A stretch of DNA of 64,000 nt from NCBI GenBank assembly GCA_002296525.1, contig DBIA01000017.1:310001-374000 (forward strand). Direction: 5' to 3'. Each line of letters opens with the position of its first letter. Positions within the stretch are counted from its first letter, which is position 1. Below, piece by piece: positions 1 through 7,976 of the stretch. The notes under the pieces were generated by a model. The model had not been told where the DNA came from. It was given only the letters and a program-made list of their open reading frames with translations, and did not search any database. This stretch comes from Candidatus Neomicrothrix sp. UBA814. GTDB taxonomy: Bacteria; Actinomycetota; Acidimicrobiia; Acidimicrobiales; Poriferisodalaceae. Both the position numbers and the translations under genes were made by a program.

Positions 1-87
1 CAATCGTTGACGGTGCGCACACCCTCACTGGACGACGTTTTCCTTCGCGCAACGGGTCACCGACTGTCTCATGAGGTCGATGAATGA
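1..87 (+). CDS. ABC exporter ATPase, C-terminal end (partial)
   Basis: Only the last 28 codons lie in the window. They include P-S-L-D-D-V-F-L-R-A-T-G, the usual tail of DrrA/CcmA-type ATPases that energise ABC-2 exporters. The stop codon TGA at 85-87 overlaps the ATG of the permease at 84 in an ATGA junction, so the two are translationally coupled and very likely form one exporter. The substrate cannot be read from this fragment. Everything upstream lies outside the window. Confidence 0.75.
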   Translation, partial: QSLTVRTPSLDDVFLRATGHRLSHEVDE

Positions 88-875
88 CGAGTCAACGCGA
101 GCCGATCGCACAACGAAATACATTTGTCGGAGACATTAGAACAGTCGCTCGTCGGGCTATTCGGAGTCTCTCTCGGGAGCCAGAATTCATCGGACCAGCA
201 TTAGCAATTCCCATCTTCTTTTTCGTTGTCAACATCGGCGCTCTTGAAGCATTCGTGGAACGACAGCCAGGGATTGATTACCGTGCATTTCAGTTGCCGG
301 TAGCAATCGTTTTCGCAGTTACGGGAATATCAAGAGCAAACATGCTGGTGACCGATATCCAGACCGGATACTTAGACCGAATGCTCGTTACACCCATACG
401 TCGAGTGTCGCTACTCCTTGGCCTGATGATCGCGGACATCGTGTTGGCCTTTGCTTTGGCAACAATTGTCTTACTTCTCGGGTTCGCCGTCGGGGTGAGT
501 TTTGGAACGGGCGCTGCTGGTTTATTGGTCTTTGTTGTGTTATCGATGGCTTGGAGTCTTACCTTTACCGGTTTCCCGTACACAATTGCTCTTCGAACCG
601 GTAACCCGGCTGCAGTGAACTCTGCCTTCCTGATTTTCTTCCCGTTCGCGTTTCTTACCCCCAGCTTTTTGCCCCGGGAGCTGATGAGCGGATGGCTGAA
701 AACAGTCGCTGCTTGGAACCCCGTGACTTACCTGCTCGAGGGTATGCGATCCGTTCTCTCGGACGGTTGGGAATACGACTTGTTGCTCAAGGCGGTCGCG
801 GCCATAGTCGGACTGGGGTTAGTCACATTTACTATGGCGTTCCGTGCCCTGGGCCGTCGCGTGGCAACGGGTTAG
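84..875 (+). CDS. ABC-2 type transporter permease (DrrB-like)
   Basis: A 263-aa integral membrane protein with about six hydrophobic segments (roughly residues 38-55, 70-85, 108-135, 142-165, 180-200, 235-255) and the ABC-2 layout of drug or lipid exporters such as DrrB. The segment D-I-Q-T-G-Y-L-D-R-M-L-V-T-P is the typical cytoplasmic coupling stretch of this family. It overlaps the upstream ATPase by 4 bp, so the pair probably forms a two-gene exporter in the cytoplasmic membrane. It converges on the hydrolase at 880. The substrate is unknown; nothing links it to the iron operon further on. Confidence 0.85.
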   Translation: MTSQREPIAQRNTFVGDIRTVARRAIRSLSREPEFIGPALAIPIFFFVVNIGALEAFVERQPGIDYRAFQLPVAIVFAVTGISRANMLVTDIQTGYLDRMLVTPIRRVSLLLGLMIADIVLAFALATIVLLLGFAVGVSFGTGAAGLLVFVVLSMAWSLTFTGFPYTIALRTGNPAAVNSAFLIFFPFAFLTPSFLPRELMSGWLKTVAAWNPVTYLLEGMRSVLSDGWEYDLLLKAVAAIVGLGLVTFTMAFRALGRRVATG

Positions 876-879
876 ATCT

Positions 880-1488
880 TTACCAACCGCGATCAATCCA
901 CTCCTGCAGTTGCGGTGATTCGTTCCCAATAGTGGTGTCATCTCCGTGGCCAGGTAAGACGAGTGTGTCCGCTGTGAACTTGGAGAACATGCGGTCTTCG
1001 ATGCTTTTGATAATGGTGTCAAAGTCGCCGCCTTCGAAATTGGTGGCGCCCGGTCCCCCTGGGAACAGAGTGTCACCTGAAAAGAGCAGTGGTGTGTTCT
1101 CGACGAAAAAGCTCATAGAACCAGGTGTGTGGCCGGGGTTGTGAATGGTCCTAACTCGAAGGCGACCAACTTGTATTACTGAGTCGTCTTCGAGAATAAA
1201 GTCGTAGCTGGGCAACATTGTGGCGTCGTCGGCTGCGACACCTACTTCGTATCCGGCGTCTCGAATCGCGGGAATAGCTTGTATGTGGTCCCAATGGCCG
1301 TGAGTTTCGACCACGGTCCTGACGCCAAGGGTTTGGCAGAGTTCGAGAAGTTGTTCGTGTTCGTTGGCGGCATCTATAAGAAGCGCTTCTCCCGTCTCAG
1401 TGCACCTGATGGTGAAGACGTTGTTTTCGTAGGGTCCTACAACAACTTTGTGGACCTCGATTCCCGTCGCTTGCCAATGAAGAGTCAT
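880..1488 (-). CDS. MBL-fold metallo-hydrolase (glyoxalase II-like)
   Basis: About 202 aa. The metal-binding residues of the metallo-beta-lactamase fold are all present: H-G-H-W-D-H near residue 65, the histidine in H-N-P-G-H-T-P-G, the bridging aspartate in F-S-G-D-T-L-F-P-G, and the last histidine in V-L-P-G-H-G. The order matches hydroxyacylglutathione hydrolase-like (GloB-type) enzymes, which cleave thioesters with a dinuclear metal centre. Actinobacteria carry many such proteins, often using mycothiol, so the substrate is uncertain. I chose ATG at 1488; a TTG two codons upstream (1494) is the alternative. It is transcribed away from the iron operon, whose control region lies just beyond its start. 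Confidence 0.85.
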   Translation of the reverse strand: MTLHWQATGIEVHKVVVGPYENNVFTIRCTETGEALLIDAANEHEQLLELCQTLGVRTVVETHGHWDHIQAIPAIRDAGYEVGVAADDATMLPSYDFILEDDSVIQVGRLRVRTIHNPGHTPGSMSFFVENTPLLFSGDTLFPGGPGATNFEGGDFDTIIKSIEDRMFSKFTADTLVLPGHGDDTTIGNESPQLQEWIDRGW

Positions 1489-1549
1489 GGGCAAAGCTTA
1501 CGACTTCGAAACCTAGGCCTTACGAATGTTGCATAACCAAGACCTTAAA

Positions 1550-1567
1550 TGATAGGTATACCTATCA
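1550..1567. promoter_or_regulatory. Perfect 18-bp palindrome, probable metalloregulator operator
   Basis: TGATAGGTATACCTATCA is fully self-complementary. It lies about 80 bp before the first gene of the heme/siderophore operon and about 60 bp before the divergent hydrolase. A near copy (15 of 18 positions) lies at 9073-9090 before the second iron gene set. A GCTAACCT sequence at 1579-1586, identical to half of the IdeR/DtxR box, follows closely. The spacing between AGGT and ACCT is shorter than in a classical IdeR box, so the regulator family is open (IdeR, MntR or another metalloregulator). Confidence 0.6.
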
Positions 1568-1649
1568 ATATGAGCCAAGCTAACCTGAGCGCCCAATAGA
1601 GAAGCGTCTATAAGTGTTTCTGAACATTTCAACTTCGATCCGAGAAAGA

Positions 1650-2678
1650 ATGATGTTCGTATTCGGGGCGTCTTTTTTGGTTTTCGGATGTCTGGCGTGC
1701 GGCGCAAACTCTGAAATCCCGGCAGCTTCGCTGGAGTACCGAGCTTCACAGGTCATTGGTGACGGCAGTGAAACGCAGCCCAACGAGGAAAAAGAGCTGG
1801 CCGGCGATCGGAGCAAAAGTCTCCAAGCGATTCTCCCGGTGGTCGTGACGGACTTAACGGGCACGGAAGTAACAGTTGACTCAATCGACCGGATCATTCC
1901 GCTTGATGGCACGGTAGCCGAAGTGGTGTTTGCCCTCGGCCTTGGAGAGCGAGTTGTAGCGACCGACATATCAGCAACTTTTCCTCCCGAGGCCGATCAA
2001 CTACCAGAAATTGGCTATCAGAGAGCGCTTTCGGCAGAGACGATTGCGTCATATGCACCCACGGTGCTGTTAGCTACTGACATCGCCGGCCCTCCAGGAG
2101 TTATTGAAGACCTCAGGCGTCTTGGGTTTCCGGTCGTAATTGTCCCTAATTCTTCTGGTCCAGCCGGGCCGCCGGAGAAAATCCGAGCGGTTGCCGCTGC
2201 TTTGGGAGTGTCGGAAATTGGATCGAAGTTGGCAAGTCAGGTTGCGGAGGAAATCGCGGCTTCAACCGTTGTCGGTGTGCAGAGTCGACCGAGGGTGGTC
2301 TCCTTATATTTGCGCGGTGCTAGTACTCAACTGGTGTTGGGCAAGAGCGCAGCAACGCATTGGCTGATTGAGGCCGCAGGTGGAGAAAGCATGGCAGAGG
2401 TCTTAAACATAACGGGCAGTGAAAGTATCTCAGCGGAGGGTTTGATGGTTGCGGCCCCGGACGTAATTCTCGTGCCATCCGCTGGTCTTGATTCGGTTGG
2501 TGGGTCGTCGGGTCTATTGGAGATCGGTGGTCTTTCTCAAACTCCCGCCGGGCGAAATGGGGCGATAGTCCATTTCGACGATCAGTGGCTGCTCGGGAAC
2601 GGGCCGAGAGTCGGAGCGCTGATCTCAGAACTCGCGAAAGTGATTGACCAAGCCCGGGAACGTGGAGACGAATCTTAA
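1650..2678 (+). CDS. hmuT: Heme ABC transporter substrate-binding lipoprotein (HmuT-like)
   Basis: About 342 aa. A short signal peptide ends in a lipobox (L-V-F-G-C), so the protein is exported and lipid-anchored. The mature part is a periplasmic-binding fold of the cluster A-II type. The opening T-D-L-T-G-T-E-V-T-V, then L-G-L-G-E-R-V-V, P-E-I-G-Y-Q-R-A-L-S-A-E and the later E-K-I-R-A-V-A-A-A-L-G-V match actinobacterial HmuT hemin-binding proteins (family knowledge). Start ATG 1650 (or 1653) is preferred over GTG 1614 because GAGAAAG lies just upstream and the signal peptide then has normal length. It is the first gene of an operon continuing to 7932 and follows the 1550 palindrome. No dedicated HmuUV pair is seen, so it may share the FecCD permeases downstream. 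Confidence 0.82.
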   Translation: MMFVFGASFLVFGCLACGANSEIPAASLEYRASQVIGDGSETQPNEEKELAGDRSKSLQAILPVVVTDLTGTEVTVDSIDRIIPLDGTVAEVVFALGLGERVVATDISATFPPEADQLPEIGYQRALSAETIASYAPTVLLATDIAGPPGVIEDLRRLGFPVVIVPNSSGPAGPPEKIRAVAAALGVSEIGSKLASQVAEEIAASTVVGVQSRPRVVSLYLRGASTQLVLGKSAATHWLIEAAGGESMAEVLNITGSESISAEGLMVAAPDVILVPSAGLDSVGGSSGLLEIGGLSQTPAGRNGAIVHFDDQWLLGNGPRVGALISELAKVIDQARERGDES

Positions 2679-3223
2679 TGATTGAAAGAGATGTTGTAAT
2701 TTCCGCAGCCGCCCTTGCGCACTGCGTCCCAGGTGCTGAACTGTTGTTGAAACGAACAGATGGGGGCCGCATAACAGTTGCTAGACACTCACGCGCTGAT
2801 CTAAGCCCTTGCACGTTTCGCCATCTAGTTGCCCAACGTCCCTGTCCAATAGCGACCCAGGTAGATACATGGCTAGGAGGGATAGTTCCAGGTGGTGCAC
2901 TAGATCACGTGGTGGCAGGTGTGTATCGCTCTCGATACCGTTGGGGGGAACGTTGGTTCGTTGCATCCCTCAACCCGAGCCGGGTGCGAACACTGTTCAG
3001 CAACTTGGATTGCGATGTGCAAGTTGCGGATGAAACGACCGTGACCTTGACTGCTGATCTTGAGCTTGGGGTAGTGGTCGTCAAGTTAGAAGTCGAGTCC
3101 GGTTTTTCCAAAGAGGAAATCGACGGGCTTGCACTGTGTGCCTATGCCAATTATTTAGCCGAATTCGCAGTGAGCCAGGCAATACACCCCTCAACAGATC
3201 AGATTTCGAAAAGGAAGGAATAG
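2678..3223 (+). CDS. Unknown protein in the heme operon
   Basis: A 181-aa soluble protein that I do not recognise. There is no signal peptide or membrane segment. Its ATG overlaps the stop of the hmuT-like gene (TAATG) and it ends 5 bp before the MhuD-like gene, so it is cotranscribed with heme binding and heme degradation genes. The sequence is rich in beta-strand-like stretches (D-E-T-T-V-T-L-T-A-D-L-E-L-G-V-V-V-V) and has several Cys and His residues (C16, H35, C44, H47, C56), but no clear metal motif. A cytoplasmic role in heme handling is inference from position alone. Confidence 0.7.
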   Translation: MIERDVVISAAALAHCVPGAELLLKRTDGGRITVARHSRADLSPCTFRHLVAQRPCPIATQVDTWLGGIVPGGALDHVVAGVYRSRYRWGERWFVASLNPSRVRTLFSNLDCDVQVADETTVTLTADLELGVVVVKLEVESGFSKEEIDGLALCAYANYLAEFAVSQAIHPSTDQISKRKE

Positions 3224-3228
3224 AGATA

Positions 3229-3537
3229 ATGAGCATTGTGAGGATTAACGCGATCACCGTGCCAGAGGGTTCTGGTGACGAACTACTGAGACGATTTGAG
3301 TCGCGGCTCGGGGAAGTTGAACGAATGGAAGGGTTCGAAAATTTTGAACTTCTCCGACCGGCGGATGGTGATACTTGGTACGTCTATACTCGCTGGGCTT
3401 CGGAGGAAGCTTTTCTTGCCTGGGTGCAGTCACCGGAGTTCGCCCGCGGTCATGCGGAGGCCTCTGCCCAACCAGTAGCGCATGGAGCAGAGCTTCTTTC
3501 ATTTGATGTTGTCTTACGAGCAGAACCCAGCAGATAA
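3229..3537 (+). CDS. mhuD: MhuD-like heme-degrading monooxygenase
   Basis: A 102-aa single antibiotic-biosynthesis-monooxygenase (ABM) domain. It lines up closely with Mycobacterium tuberculosis MhuD from memory: I-N-A-I-x-V-P near the start, F-E-L-L-R-P, W-A-S-E-E-A-F-L-A-W and H-A. The three residues known to matter in MhuD (Asn7, the second Trp, His75) fall at N7, W65 and H75. MhuD opens heme to iron and mycobilin without releasing CO. I chose ATG 3229 because AAGGAAGGAA precedes it; a longer reading from 3136 would overlap the upstream gene heavily. It sits between heme-binding and siderophore-uptake genes. Confidence 0.88.
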   Translation: MSIVRINAITVPEGSGDELLRRFESRLGEVERMEGFENFELLRPADGDTWYVYTRWASEEAFLAWVQSPEFARGHAEASAQPVAHGAELLSFDVVLRAEPSR

Positions 3538-3545
3538 GCCAATTG

Positions 3546-4949
3546 ATGGTTTTTGGGAACCGTAGCTGTGGAGCGAGGCTTTTCTCTCTATGTCTGTTTT
3601 GTCTCATGGCGTGTTCATCAACCGCTGAGATCGATGCAGATTCACTGGCGGGGCGACTCTCAACCAGCGCTGAAGCGCAGTCGCAGCTGTCTGAAGAAGA
3701 AAATCTGACGCCAGCTAAAGCTCTTAAAGAGATTGCAATACCGCATCGCTACGGACAAACAGTGATCCCTCAAAACCCAGAGCGCATAATCACTCTAGGG
3801 CCATACGAAGAGGACTCATTAATTGCTATTGGAGTGACCCCCATTGCCGTTACCGAACCTCAGGGATTGACCGGTAGATATCCTCCTCCGTGGTCCCAAG
3901 AGTTTCTTCGCAACGTCCCAATACTGAAACTAGCAAACGTTGATGGGGATCTTGATTACGGTGCGATAGCAGAATTACGACCTGATCTCGTAATGGCGAC
4001 AAAGACAGAGCTAACTGTCGAACAATATGAAGAGTTGTCGTCTATAGCTCCCACTCTTATTCAGCCCGGGCCGCCCAACTCATCGGAAATGTCATGGCAA
4101 ACCCATGCAGAGTTCATCGGTCAAGTTATGGATCTGGAGTCCGAATCAGGACAGGCGATCTTGGTCACTCAAGCTTCAATTTTTGACGCTATTCGTCCGC
4201 ACCCGGCCCTAGAAGGATCCACTTTTGCTCACATAAAAGTCGACCAAAGAGAAGTGCTTCAAATTGCAGGAGGTAAATCTCTGTCATCCCGTTTCTTTAG
4301 GCAGTTGGGACTTGCATACCCGTCAAATCTGGACGATGAGATCGGGGACGCGGACTGGTCACTGATGACTGAACAACTGGAAAGCCTGTCATCTGTCGAT
4401 GTTCTGGTGGTTGAGTCGGACCCGACACTACGCGACTTATTAATTGATTCTCACCCGTTTTTAGAACAAGAAAACGTGGTCTGGATAGATCGGGGGAGCG
4501 GCCTGGATACAGCCGTGAGCTCGATCACTATTCTTAGCCTCAGCCTGCTTCTCGAAGAGCTAGTACCCAATATCTCCCAGGTAGTGACTGTCGTTATTGA
4601 CCCGCCTACGGCAGAAGAAGAGGCAGCTATGAAGGCATTTCGCCTTGTCTACGGCAGCGAGACCATTTGGGAAGACAAAGCGCCCCACTTACAAAAAGCG
4701 AACGAACTACGAGATGCCAACGAGCTCTATCGGCTGGGCGCGGTCGATAATGACGGGATCACCCTAACGCCCAAGGCCGCAGAGATAAACGACGACGAGG
4801 CGACCATTATCTACGACGTCTATTTCGGCGATTCCCCCGCCTATACAGACCTGGACAGAACCATTTATCTCGTTGACGGCATATGGCAGGTAACCAAAGA
4901 GGATTTCTGTGGTTTCCTATCAGCCGCCCAAACTCCTTGTCCTGAATGA
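3546..4949 (+). CDS. Iron-siderophore substrate-binding lipoprotein with C-terminal NTF2-like extension
   Basis: About 467 aa. A signal peptide with lipobox L-M-A-C is followed by a FepB/FecB2-type binding domain (about residues 65-335: I-P-H-R-Y-G-Q-T-V-I-P, P-E-R-I-I-T-L-G, G-D-L-D-Y-G-A-I-A-E-L-R-P-D-L-V). That would already be a full-length family member. A further 120 residues (about 345-467) form a separate domain with the look of small NTF2/SnoaL-like folds: helices at A-A-M-K-A-F-R-L-V-Y, strands ending in Y-L-V-D-G-I-W-Q-V, and two late cysteines. The role of this extension is unknown. ATG 3546 was chosen over TTG 3543. It overlaps the reading frame of the permease that follows. Confidence 0.82.
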   Translation: MVFGNRSCGARLFSLCLFCLMACSSTAEIDADSLAGRLSTSAEAQSQLSEEENLTPAKALKEIAIPHRYGQTVIPQNPERIITLGPYEEDSLIAIGVTPIAVTEPQGLTGRYPPPWSQEFLRNVPILKLANVDGDLDYGAIAELRPDLVMATKTELTVEQYEELSSIAPTLIQPGPPNSSEMSWQTHAEFIGQVMDLESESGQAILVTQASIFDAIRPHPALEGSTFAHIKVDQREVLQIAGGKSLSSRFFRQLGLAYPSNLDDEIGDADWSLMTEQLESLSSVDVLVVESDPTLRDLLIDSHPFLEQENVVWIDRGSGLDTAVSSITILSLSLLLEELVPNISQVVTVVIDPPTAEEEAAMKAFRLVYGSETIWEDKAPHLQKANELRDANELYRLGAVDNDGITLTPKAAEINDDEATIIYDVYFGDSPAYTDLDRTIYLVDGIWQVTKEDFCGFLSAAQTPCPE

Positions 4950-4965
4950 GACTTCCGAGGCCATA

Positions 4966-6003
4966 ATGGCTTGCCTAAACGCCTCAAAGCCGAATAACGA
5001 TGATGGTTCTCTCCGACCAATAGGTTGGTCCCTGTTCGCAGTCACTCTGCTTGGCATTGCCTCCATTTGTAGTCTTTTGGTAGGGCCGGTAGAGGCTGAT
5101 CTGGGGACTGTTTGGGCTGCCCTATTCGCCTTCGACTCAGAAGACACTGCGCAAATTGTGGTGCGGGAGTTGCGTTTGCCCCGGACCCTGCTTGCTATTA
5201 CAGCAGGAGCTTGCCTAGCAGCAGCTGGTTCGATCACCCAAGGAGTAACGCGCAATCCTTTGGGAGGACCAGGAATCCTTGGCATCAACGCGGGCGCTGC
5301 CTTCGCGATGGTTACGGCTATCCATGGGTTAAACATCATCACCCCCAAGGGGTACGTCTGGTTTGCGTTCCTAGGAGCCATAGTGGCCGGAACCCTTGTC
5401 TACGGAGTGGCCCGAGTGGGACCTGGGGGCATTACCCCGGTCAAATTGGCTCTAGCAGGAGCGGTACTTACGGCTTTGCTCTCAGCATGGACTTCAACGC
5501 TTTTGCTTTTGGATGAAGAAACCCTAGACGAAGCTCGATTCTGGCTCGCTGGATCTTTGGCGGGAAGAGGTACTGACGAGATCCGACTGCTTTTTCCTTT
5601 GATTCTGATGGCCGTCGGCGCTGCGTTACTCCTAGGTTCGTCATTGAACACGCTTTCTTTAGGAGACGAAGCCGCTACATCGCTTGGGCAAAGGGTAGTA
5701 GTTGTGCGGCTTTGGTCAGGCTTTGTCTCAGTAGTGCTTGCAGCTTCAGCTGTCGCAATAGCTGGCCCGATCGCCTTCGTTGGACTCGCTGTCCCTCACA
5801 TAGCGCGTTCACTTGTTGGGCCGGATTATCGATGGATCACTGTCTTAGGTCTATTGTTCGGCCCGAGCCTTTTGCTGATGGCAGATATCTTGGGGCGAAT
5901 AGTGGTTTCCCCCCAAGAGCTTCAGGTCGGGATTGTCACCTCCTTGGTAGGAGCACCTTTCCTAATCTTCCTAGTGCGCTCTAAAAGGCTTGCGGAATTG
6001 TGA
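4966..6003 (+). CDS. FecCD-family siderophore ABC permease 1
   Basis: 345 aa with about nine hydrophobic helices, the usual size for FecCD/BtuC permeases. Family landmarks are L-R-L-P-R-T-L-L-A-I near residue 70, then G-S-I-T-Q-G-V-T-R-N-P-L-G-G-P-G-I-L-G-I-N-A-G-A, and G-P-I-A-F-V-G-L-A-V-P-H-I-A-R before the C-terminus. ATG 4966 is preferred because GAGG lies 5 nt upstream; a GTG at 4909 would overlap the binding-protein gene by 40 bp. It overlaps the next permease by 4 bp (GTGA). Together the two would form the membrane heterodimer of an Fe(III)-siderophore importer. Confidence 0.88.
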   Translation: MACLNASKPNNDDGSLRPIGWSLFAVTLLGIASICSLLVGPVEADLGTVWAALFAFDSEDTAQIVVRELRLPRTLLAITAGACLAAAGSITQGVTRNPLGGPGILGINAGAAFAMVTAIHGLNIITPKGYVWFAFLGAIVAGTLVYGVARVGPGGITPVKLALAGAVLTALLSAWTSTLLLLDEETLDEARFWLAGSLAGRGTDEIRLLFPLILMAVGAALLLGSSLNTLSLGDEAATSLGQRVVVVRLWSGFVSVVLAASAVAIAGPIAFVGLAVPHIARSLVGPDYRWITVLGLLFGPSLLLMADILGRIVVSPQELQVGIVTSLVGAPFLIFLVRSKRLAEL

Positions 6004-7130
6004 GCATCGAAGCTATGGCTGCGCCGTCACCCGTGACTCTGGCGGTTCTAATCGTCAGCATCGTCGCGGTTGCAGTCCTGATCAGTTTCACTGCTGTGCT
6101 GAAACCCTCTCCACGCTCGTTGCGCAAAAAACGACTTTCGATGCTGGTTGACTTGCGGATATTGCGACTTTGTGGCGGAGCATCAGTCCTTTTGGTTCTC
6201 CTGACCCTTTTAGGTCTTGAAACAGGGGAATATCCAATTCCTCGCTTCCAGGCAATATCGACTGCTTTTTGGGATCGTGCAGGCGAATATTCCTTTGTCG
6301 TCAACTCTCTCCGTTTTCCGAGAGTGGTGACGGCACTACTAGCTGGCTTTTGTTTGGCGAGTTCTGGAGCGTTGTTTCAGACCCTTTTAAATAACCCATT
6401 GGTGTCCCCAGATGTGATCGGGATTAACACCGGGGCCGCTCTATGCGCTGTTTTCGTCTTGGCCATTGGAGCTGACGTGGGCTTGTTGCCGTGGGCAGCT
6501 TTTGCTGGGGCGGTCGTTACTGCGGGAACGATTTACCTGTTGGCCTGGAAAAAAGGGATAACAGGCAATCGTCTCGTACTGGTCGGCATTGGAATAAACG
6601 CGCTGCTTGCTTCGGGGATTACGTATTTGATGGTGAAGTTCCCAATAGAGCAAGTTCTTGCGGCAGCGCGATGGCAGGCCGGAAGTTTGTTTGGTGCTTC
6701 GTGGAGCGATGCTCGGACACTGATTATTGCCATAGCTTGTCTCACGCCGCCCGCGTGGATTCTTGTACGCCGCCTAAGGCTCATACAGCTTGGCGATGAG
6801 ATGGCTTCGAGTCTTGGATTGCGAGTTGAGCGGGAACGAACAGCAATAATTTTGGTCGCCTCGGGCTACGCCGCTGTGGCGGTAGCTGTTATTGGTCCCC
6901 TCGGCTTCGTTGCGCTACTAGTGCCGCATATTGTCAGACTGGTAGCTGGGCCTCTCACCGGCGGCACTCTTGTTCTGACGGGTGCTGTTGGAGCGCTATT
7001 TCTGTTGGCCTGTGACTTGATAGCTCAGCAACTATTTGCCCCGACCACTTTGCCGGTTGGAGTTATTACGGCTGCGCTAGGCGGACCCTACTTTCTATTT
7101 ATTTTGGTGAGGTATAACCGTGCCCCTTGA
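6000..7130 (+). CDS. FecCD-family siderophore ABC permease 2
   Basis: 376 aa, starting with GTG at 6000 inside the stop of the first permease. Landmarks are L-R-F-P-R-V-V-T-A-L-L-A-G, G-A-L-F-Q-T-L-L-N-N-P-L-V-S-P-D-V-I-G-I-N-T-G-A and G-P-L-G-F-V-A-L-L-V-P-H-I-V-R. The first 40 residues form an additional hydrophobic helix and basic linker compared with usual FecCD proteins; an ATG at 6015 would shorten it slightly. Two unlike permeases in tandem is the arrangement of FepD/FepG-type siderophore importers rather than of BtuC or HmuU homodimers. Confidence 0.87.
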   Translation: MSIEAMAAPSPVTLAVLIVSIVAVAVLISFTAVLKPSPRSLRKKRLSMLVDLRILRLCGGASVLLVLLTLLGLETGEYPIPRFQAISTAFWDRAGEYSFVVNSLRFPRVVTALLAGFCLASSGALFQTLLNNPLVSPDVIGINTGAALCAVFVLAIGADVGLLPWAAFAGAVVTAGTIYLLAWKKGITGNRLVLVGIGINALLASGITYLMVKFPIEQVLAAARWQAGSLFGASWSDARTLIIAIACLTPPAWILVRRLRLIQLGDEMASSLGLRVERERTAIILVASGYAAVAVAVIGPLGFVALLVPHIVRLVAGPLTGGTLVLTGAVGALFLLACDLIAQQLFAPTTLPVGVITAALGGPYFLFILVRYNRAP

Positions 7131-7932
7131 AATTAGACCCCAAACCATAGACTTGAAGACGTCTGACCTATATCTCGGCTACGGACCGAGTCCGGTTATT
7201 GATGGACTCAACTTTGTTGTACCGGCAGGAAAGATGACTGCGGTTATCGGTGCTAACGGATCGGGAAAATCGACGCTGCTTCGAGGGTTATCCCGTGTTC
7301 TGAAACCGACTAGCGGCTCGGTGCTGCTGAACGGTCGCAACATCCATGAGCAATCAACGAAAGCTGTAGCTCGACAGGTTGGATTGTTGCCGCAGGGACC
7401 GACAGCGCCATCTGGGTTAACGGTCATGGATTTAGTACGTCGAGGTCGGTACCCACATCAACGAATGTTCGAGCAATGGAGCAGCGAAGATGAAATGGCG
7501 GTGCAAAAAGCTTTGGCGCTAACCAAACTTTCGGACTCAGCTGATGATCTCGTTGACCATCTTTCTGGTGGTCAACGTCAAAGAGCCTGGATTGCCATGG
7601 CGTTGTCGCAAGACGCGCATCTGATGCTTCTAGATGAGCCCACCACTTATCTAGATATCGCCCACCAGGTCGAAATCTTAGAGCTACTGAAAAAGCTAAA
7701 TATTGAAGAGGCAAGAACTGTTGTCATGGTCCTTCACGACATCAATCAAGGTTCCCGCTACGCCGATCACGTCGTAGCGATGCTTAATGGTGCCGTAGCG
7801 GTTCAGGGCGCGCCTCAAGAAGTTTTGACCGCTTCTATGATAGAGAGAGTGTTTGGACTCAAGGCTGTCGTCATTGCAGATCCGGTAACAGGGACTCCGT
7901 TATGTGTGCCAGATGCGCCGGAGAATGCCTGA
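7120..7932 (+). CDS. Siderophore ABC transporter ATP-binding protein
   Basis: 270 aa, GTG start overlapping the permease by 11 bp. Walker A is G-A-N-G-S-G-K-S-T (residues 44-52), the ABC signature is L-S-G-G-Q-R-Q-R-A-W (148-157), Walker B is L-M-L-L-D-E-P-T-T-Y-L-D (168-179), and the switch histidine is in V-L-H-D-I-N. The sequence around the signature and Walker B is characteristic of FepC/FecE-type iron-siderophore ATPases. It is the last gene of the operon that begins at 1650 and ends at a possible terminator hairpin shared with the facing HugZ-like gene. Confidence 0.92.
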   Translation: MPLEIRPQTIDLKTSDLYLGYGPSPVIDGLNFVVPAGKMTAVIGANGSGKSTLLRGLSRVLKPTSGSVLLNGRNIHEQSTKAVARQVGLLPQGPTAPSGLTVMDLVRRGRYPHQRMFEQWSSEDEMAVQKALALTKLSDSADDLVDHLSGGQRQRAWIAMALSQDAHLMLLDEPTTYLDIAHQVEILELLKKLNIEEARTVVMVLHDINQGSRYADHVVAMLNGAVAVQGAPQEVLTASMIERVFGLKAVVIADPVTGTPLCVPDAPENA

Positions 7933-7957
7933 ACTAACAAGTTCGGCGTCAGTTTTT
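7927..7957. terminator. Possible terminator between converging iron genes
   Basis: A stem GCC-(bulged T)-GAACT pairs with AGTTCGGC around a short AACA loop, starting in the last codons of the ATPase gene. A run of five T lies a few bases after it at 7953-7957. The position, at the end of a seven-gene operon and facing the HugZ-like gene, suits a terminator. The stem is short (8 bp), so the call is tentative. Confidence 0.4.
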
Positions 7958-7976
7958 GGAATACGCCCAACCGTTG

